This document shows, one piece after another, positions 59,793 through 64,000 of a DNA stretch of 64,000 nt. The notes beneath the pieces are model-generated. The model saw only the letters and a program-made list of their open reading frames with translations, had not been told where the DNA came from and did no database searches. The position numbers and the translations under genes were made by a program. Source of the stretch: Paenibacillus taiwanensis DSM 18679 (GTDB lineage: Bacteria > Bacillota > Bacilli > Paenibacillales > Paenibacillaceae); the NCBI RefSeq assembly GCF_000425125.1, contig NZ_AULE01000031.1:124001-188000 (forward strand), given 5' to 3'. Within the stretch, counting starts at the first letter, position 1, and every line of letters begins with the position of its first letter.

Positions 59793-61070
59793 CTATGCCC
59801 CGTGCCCGCCGTGATGCGCTGCGTGGTTTCCGTTGCTGCTGCTAATTTCGAGCAAATCATCAACGGCTCCCTGTAATGCACGTGTTAGACTGGATGTCGT
59901 GCCGAGCAACCATGCGGCATTGTACGGTCCTTCCGCTGGTGTGCGCGCATACGTTGGTCGAATCCCTTCAAGGTATTGACGCACCACGGGGGAAACTTGA
60001 TCGCCATCGGTCAGTAGTAAGGGTGCATGCTTGCCTTTATGAGCAAAAGGTGCAGCTGCCGCAATGAGCAGCGGCTCATCGGCCAGAGCAAGTGAAAAGT
60101 TATGCCCAGGTGTTGTAATGCCCCACCCGAAGTCCGTCTGCTTGTCCTTGTAGCGGGCAAAAGCCACCGCATTAGCAGCAGGGTCCGCCCCTTCAATCCG
60201 CTCCACTCTTCCAGATGCAGATAGCTGCGCTGCTATTTCTGCTGACACCGCGGTGCGAGGGCCGACTACATAAATAACGGCTTGCTTGCGCCGCTTTGCA
60301 AGCGCATCAGCAGTAGCTTGTGGAATGCCGTCTTTTGTAACAAACAACAACGGCTCAGCCATATGTGCGGTCCAATTTACAGCAGGCACCGTAAATGCAG
60401 GCGCATCTAGTGAGCCTATAACCACGGTTGGAGATAGCTGTCCACTTGTACGCGACATATATAGATCTACATTTGCGGCAGCCTGCGCGGGCTCGCTGCT
60501 AGCAATCCGCCGCACATCAAAGCCCATTTCTTTTAATTGTTCCCGCACAGCCTGTTGAACATGGCCGACGACAATGACTTGCGGGTAAGCTCCTTTTTCG
60601 ATCCCTTTAGGCCTTAGTCTAACCATTTCTTGTCGCGTAGCCTCAGGAATCCGATCTTGATCTGTATAAAGTAGCGGCGCGTTCAGCGGATGGTGAATCA
60701 GATGTGCAGCCGCGGCTGCTAGCCCCCAATGTTCTTTGGTCACTAATACGATGCCGTTAGGTCTTCCTTCCTCTGTCAAAGCAGGCCAAGCGATTCTCGA
60801 GACCGCGATTGCTGCCAAAACAGGGTCATCTTGATTGATACGCACCGTATTGTTGGTCACTATCCACGGTTCATTGGCGGAGGCTGTCATCATGTTTCTT
60901 GTATATGCTGCATAACGTTCATCTTCTGTAACAGCTGTCGTACGTGCTTGTACATGAGCCGCTGCGCTCTTCACGGTAATCGCTAAGCATACAAGGGCAA
61001 GTAGAGTTATAATGATCCTTCTTTTGGTGCTGGCTGTGACAAATGGTAATCGAGGAAAGTTAACATTCAA
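59793..61070 (-). CDS. Secreted protein with CWB2-like (cell-wall-binding repeat 2) repeats
   Basis: The 425-residue product has an N-terminal hydrophobic segment (IIITLLALVCLAITV) and then repeated units of the CWB2 pattern: VLVTKEHWGLAAAAAHLIHHP, APLLYTDQDRIPEATRQEM, PQVIVVGHVQQAVREQL, and again VIYVVGPRTAVSAEIAAQL and PLLLTDGDQVSPVVRQYL. CWB2 modules bind wall polymers and anchor surface proteins non-covalently. No catalytic domain is seen. It ends in a His/Gly tail (NHAAHHGGHGA). Start is TTG with GGTGGAG. Confidence 0.65.
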   Translation of the reverse strand: MNVNFPRLPFVTASTKRRIIITLLALVCLAITVKSAAAHVQARTTAVTEDERYAAYTRNMMTASANEPWIVTNNTVRINQDDPVLAAIAVSRIAWPALTEEGRPNGIVLVTKEHWGLAAAAAHLIHHPLNAPLLYTDQDRIPEATRQEMVRLRPKGIEKGAYPQVIVVGHVQQAVREQLKEMGFDVRRIASSEPAQAAANVDLYMSRTSGQLSPTVVIGSLDAPAFTVPAVNWTAHMAEPLLFVTKDGIPQATADALAKRRKQAVIYVVGPRTAVSAEIAAQLSASGRVERIEGADPAANAVAFARYKDKQTDFGWGITTPGHNFSLALADEPLLIAAAAPFAHKGKHAPLLLTDGDQVSPVVRQYLEGIRPTYARTPAEGPYNAAWLLGTTSSLTRALQGAVDDLLEISSSNGNHAAHHGGHGA

Positions 61071-61244
61071 GTGAGAGCTCCACCTTTCTTATCTCAGTAT
61101 GCAAGTTTACGCAAGCAAATGATTTCCTTATCACAGCGTCCCCCATTTTTCAAAATATATGTATAAAAGATACAAGTCCTATCTCGTACGAACTAGCATT
61201 GGCATAGACTAGCTATACTCCAAATAAATGTCCACCTGAAATAG

Positions 61245-61274
61245 AAAAGGTACCTGAGCTGCTGCCCAAGTACC
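61245..61274 (-). terminator. Terminator after cadA
   Basis: On the minus strand GGTACTTGGG and CTCAGGTACC form a 10-bp stem with two G-U pairs, followed by TTTTCT. Confidence 0.8.
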
Positions 61275-61306
61275 AACCTGTATCAAGTATTTCTATTCAT
61301 TTTCAA

Positions 61307-63655
61307 TCATTCTCGATCTTTACCTAGCAGTATCGTTAGTCCTAACAATGTGACTACAATGGTAGCGCCCATATCAGACAGAATTGCGATCCAAAGAGTT
61401 AACCAACCAGGTATGGTGAGCAGCAAAGCAATTATTTTCAGTCCGAGCGATAAACCAATGTTCAGGCGAATGACCCGATTGACAAGACGGGATACCCGAA
61501 TAGCCGCTGGCAGCTTACCCAAATGATCCTGCATGAGCACGATATCGGCCGTCTCAACAGCACTGTCCGTTCCCTTGCCCATTGCGATACCTAATTGTGC
61601 GGAAGCTAGAGCCGGAGCATCATTAATGCCATCCCCCACCATTGCTACACGGTACTTTTTGGCCAGTTCCTTCACTTGCTCTACTTTCTGCTCTGGCAAC
61701 AGTCCTGCATGCCATTCTGACACACCAACCGCTTCTGCCACTCGCGCAGCGGATTGCTTGTGGTCACCTGTCAGCATGATGGTATGGGTAATATGTGCAT
61801 CATGGAGCGCTTGTATTGTGGCCCGACTTTCTTCCCGAATCTCATCAGCAAGACCAAATACGCCAAGGGGGCGACCATGCTCCGCGACCGCAACGATGGT
61901 ATAGCCTTGTGCCTTCATACGTTCGGCATCTGCTCGCGCCTGCTCGAATGCAGCACCATCCCGGTTTAATATACGCTCACTGCCTACTAGATAAGTCATA
62001 CCCTCAATAATAACTTCGATACCTTCGCCCGCCACAGTCTCTGCATGGGAAGGCTCTGCAAATTTCGCCATGCCTTTCCCATTGACATATCGAATCATTG
62101 CCTTCGCAAGCGGGTGAAGCGAGCCCTGCTCAACAGCTCCGATGACCTCATAGCAGCGTCCCTGATCATACACAGCCTCTGCTATTACAGCAGGCTCACC
62201 TTTGGTTAAAGTTCCGGTCTTATCAAAAGCAAGGGCATTAATTTTGCCGAGCTGCTCCAGATGGACGCCACCTTTGACCAGAATGCCCATACGTGCAGTG
62301 CGTGTTATGCCGCTCACAATTGCAATTGGCGAGGACAGAATTAAGGCACAAGGACAACCAACAATGAGGACAGCAAAACCTTGATAGACCCATTTGAACC
62401 AATCCCCGTCCAGCAAGAGCGGCGGCACAACCATTACTAGCGCTGCAATAATCATAATGACAGGAGTATAATATTGCGCGAACTTATCAATAAACAACTC
62501 CGTCGGTGTCTTGGTATCTTGCGCTTCGCGAACAAGATGTAATATTTTAGCTAAAGATGAGTCCTGATACGCTTTGTCTACCCGAACTTTTAACAGCCCG
62601 GACGTGTTGATGCTGCCTCCATAAACACTGCTTCCGACCTCTTTGGCTACTGGCAGCGATTCACCTGTAATAGCAGCTTCGTTGACCCCGCTAATTCCAT
62701 CTAGCACAGTGCCGTCAGACGGAATCTTCTCGCCTGGCCGCACAACGACGGTATCGTTGACTTGGAGCTGATCGATTGGAATCGTAACCGTCTCACCGTG
62801 CCGCAATACGTTAGCTTGCTTAGGCGCCACCTCTAACAGTGAAGCAACCGATTGTCGGGCCCGCTCCATACCATAACCTTCAAGAATCTCATTAAGCCCA
62901 AACAAAATAGCAACTAGCGTAGCTTCTTTCCATTCGCCCATCACTACTGCGCCCGTTAGTGCTACTGTCATCAAAGTATCCATATTAAATCGTAACCGGA
63001 ACAGGTTGCGCAGTCCTTGCATAAATGTGGTATGTCCACTTAATAGCACGGCAATGAGGTAAAGCGAAATTAAGGACCACTGTGGTATACGACCGTCCAA
63101 TAAAAAAGTAGATACATAAAGCACCGATGATATGCCGAGAAACCACTTCATTCGTTTCATCGAGCCGTGCTCATGGCTATGTCCGTGGCTATGATCGTGG
63201 CTATGCGATTCTCCGTGTCCGTGACTGGCATCAGCATGATCGTGTGTATGATTGTGCGTGTTGCTATGCGCATGCGCGTCATGTGAATGCCCCTCGCAAT
63301 TGTGGGGCTCATGCCCGTGTTCATGCTCATGGCCTACTGCATGAAGCGAATCATAATCGTGAGCTTGCTTGCCCTTGCTATCCCCGGCTCTCGTAAAACC
63401 TTCTCCCGTCAGAGCACCCGCCTCGACGAGATATGCACCATCCCGCCGCAAAATGCGTTCCACCTGCTTGCGATTAACAGACGGATGAATCTTTAACGTG
63501 CCGCTGTTGTAATGTAATTCCGCGTCCTTACCATTTTCCAACCGTCGAATATCGATCTCACATTCACGAGCGCAATTGGCACAAGATAAGCCTTTTACCT
63601 GAAACGACTGCCGCTCGTCACCTTCTGTTAGTTGATTAGGGAGTGGTCTAGTCAT
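61307..63655 (-). CDS. cadA: Cd/Zn/Co-exporting P1B-type ATPase
   Basis: The 782-residue pump has an N-terminal HMA domain with metal site GLSCANCARECE, followed by a long His-rich linker (about residues 95-165, with runs like HSHDHSHGHSHEHG). The helices then follow, with the CPC motif GCPCALILSSPIAI, phosphorylation site FDKTGTLTKGEP, TGD motif MLTGDHK and hinge VGDGINDAPALA. CPC plus the ArsR/CadC partner point to divalent Cd/Zn/Co. The start overlaps cadC by eight bases and has AGAGGAG. Confidence 0.94.
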   Translation of the reverse strand: MTRPLPNQLTEGDERQSFQVKGLSCANCARECEIDIRRLENGKDAELHYNSGTLKIHPSVNRKQVERILRRDGAYLVEAGALTGEGFTRAGDSKGKQAHDYDSLHAVGHEHEHGHEPHNCEGHSHDAHAHSNTHNHTHDHADASHGHGESHSHDHSHGHSHEHGSMKRMKWFLGISSVLYVSTFLLDGRIPQWSLISLYLIAVLLSGHTTFMQGLRNLFRLRFNMDTLMTVALTGAVVMGEWKEATLVAILFGLNEILEGYGMERARQSVASLLEVAPKQANVLRHGETVTIPIDQLQVNDTVVVRPGEKIPSDGTVLDGISGVNEAAITGESLPVAKEVGSSVYGGSINTSGLLKVRVDKAYQDSSLAKILHLVREAQDTKTPTELFIDKFAQYYTPVIMIIAALVMVVPPLLLDGDWFKWVYQGFAVLIVGCPCALILSSPIAIVSGITRTARMGILVKGGVHLEQLGKINALAFDKTGTLTKGEPAVIAEAVYDQGRCYEVIGAVEQGSLHPLAKAMIRYVNGKGMAKFAEPSHAETVAGEGIEVIIEGMTYLVGSERILNRDGAAFEQARADAERMKAQGYTIVAVAEHGRPLGVFGLADEIREESRATIQALHDAHITHTIMLTGDHKQSAARVAEAVGVSEWHAGLLPEQKVEQVKELAKKYRVAMVGDGINDAPALASAQLGIAMGKGTDSAVETADIVLMQDHLGKLPAAIRVSRLVNRVIRLNIGLSLGLKIIALLLTIPGWLTLWIAILSDMGATIVVTLLGLTILLGKDRE

Positions 63656-64000
63656 GACAATGCTCCTCTCTCATATGCTCTTGAGTCATCCGAATCAGCA
63701 TACGAATATGATGGTCAGTCAGTGAATAAAATACGTTTTTCCCTTCTTTACGCGACTTTGCGATACCAAGCGATTTCATTAATCTCAGATGATGCGAAGT
63801 TGTTGCGATCGAATGACCTGTCAATACAGCCATATCACACACACATAACTCTTCACCCTCATCCAAATAAACCGCCATCTTCATCCTTGTCGGATCAGAC
63901 AGCGCCTTGAACATTTGAGCCATACTGCTCACTTCATGTTCAACGACACGGCCTTTGAGTGTATTAATCTTTGCCAGGTCATAACATACAAGCTCACACA
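63648..64000 (-). CDS. cadC: CadC-type ArsR/SmtB metal sensor (start lies beyond right edge)
   Basis: The frame stays open to the edge. The visible N-terminus reads CELVCYDLAKINTLKGRVVE, matching the CadC N-terminal CxxxC metal-binding arm. The winged helix has EELCVCDMAVLTGHS with the second Cys pair (CVC) and HHLRLMKSLGIAKSRKEGKNVFY. All four thiolates of the CadC cadmium site are therefore present. An internal ATG at 63932 would lose the arm. It is co-transcribed with cadA and represses it until Cd, Pb or Zn binds. Confidence 0.9.
   Translation of the reverse strand, partial: CELVCYDLAKINTLKGRVVEHEVSSMAQMFKALSDPTRMKMAVYLDEGEELCVCDMAVLTGHSIATTSHHLRLMKSLGIAKSRKEGKNVFYSLTDHHIRMLIRMTQEHMREEHCHD

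Noticed and set aside
63175-63330. Repetitive tract that could be taken for a CRISPR-like or satellite repeat
   Set aside because: It encodes the His-rich linker of the metal pump; the repetition comes from His codons, with no uniform repeat-spacer pattern.

Overview
This 64 kb window looks like a chromosomal segment of a spore-forming Bacillales bacterium, most likely a Paenibacillus or close relative. The reasons are the gene families present (EcsAB, BrxA/B bacilliredoxin, BdbCD, a KinB-type 5TM sporulation-like kinase, CadC/CadA, a YkoCDE-type ECF transporter, glycan-degrading GH85 and GH35 enzymes), strong AGGAGG-type ribosome binding sites with frequent TTG/GTG starts, and moderate GC. 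I see no rRNA, tRNA, CRISPR array or intact prophage.

Layout. 1-4.2 kb: a sulfatase cut by the left edge, divergent from two single-domain chromate-transporter-family proteins, a ROK regulator and a formylglycine-generating enzyme that would activate the sulfatase; two related inverted repeats lie between the divergent genes. 4.5-6.2 kb: a decayed ABC transporter (an internal deletion joins the permease N-terminus to the ATPase C-terminus) with small membrane ORFs and an AT-rich gap. 6.2-14.3 kb: def, a secreted GH85 endoglycosidase, mutY, a cytochrome c lipoprotein, acpS, a small Gly/Tyr-rich Sm-like protein, and a lone bioA behind a BirA-type operator. 14.4-18.7 kb: MarR regulator plus a heterodimeric BmrCD/RcrPQ-type ABC exporter. 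18.7-20.3 kb: IS1182-like debris with a 302-bp duplicated segment. 20.3-22.8 kb: GntR(YtrA)-ABC operon with a clear promoter and operator.

22.9-36.4 kb: alpha/beta hydrolase, hypothetical protein, WcbI-like protein, nadE, bacilliredoxin, a tiny spore-type protein, a membrane protein, a sensor kinase, a BaiN-type flavoprotein, EcsAB, a glycosyltransferase, and a quinone reductase divergent from a MarR regulator. 36.4-40.5 kb: a GGDEF-EAL membrane protein in an operon with an orphan solute-binding lipoprotein. 40.6-48.3 kb: a TetR regulator heading an ECF importer (T, S, fused A-A') and a DHA2 exporter, divergent from a second DHA2 exporter, with three related palindromes between them. 48.4-50.4 kb: a split sigma-like pair (sigma-4-type protein plus HTH_16 protein) followed by a DUF3238-like gene; the two transcription units share a bipartite promoter-like motif with identical spacing. 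50.5-64 kb: asnB, hydrolase, EamA transporter, GH35 beta-galactosidase, MCP, BdbDC, a CWB2-like secreted protein, and cadC-cadA, with cadC running off the right edge.

The most interesting items are the split sigma/DUF3238 unit with its shared motif, the TetR-ECF-dual exporter island, and the sulfatase/FGE/ROK/CHR module. Functions are read from protein sequence patterns only; no database search was possible.
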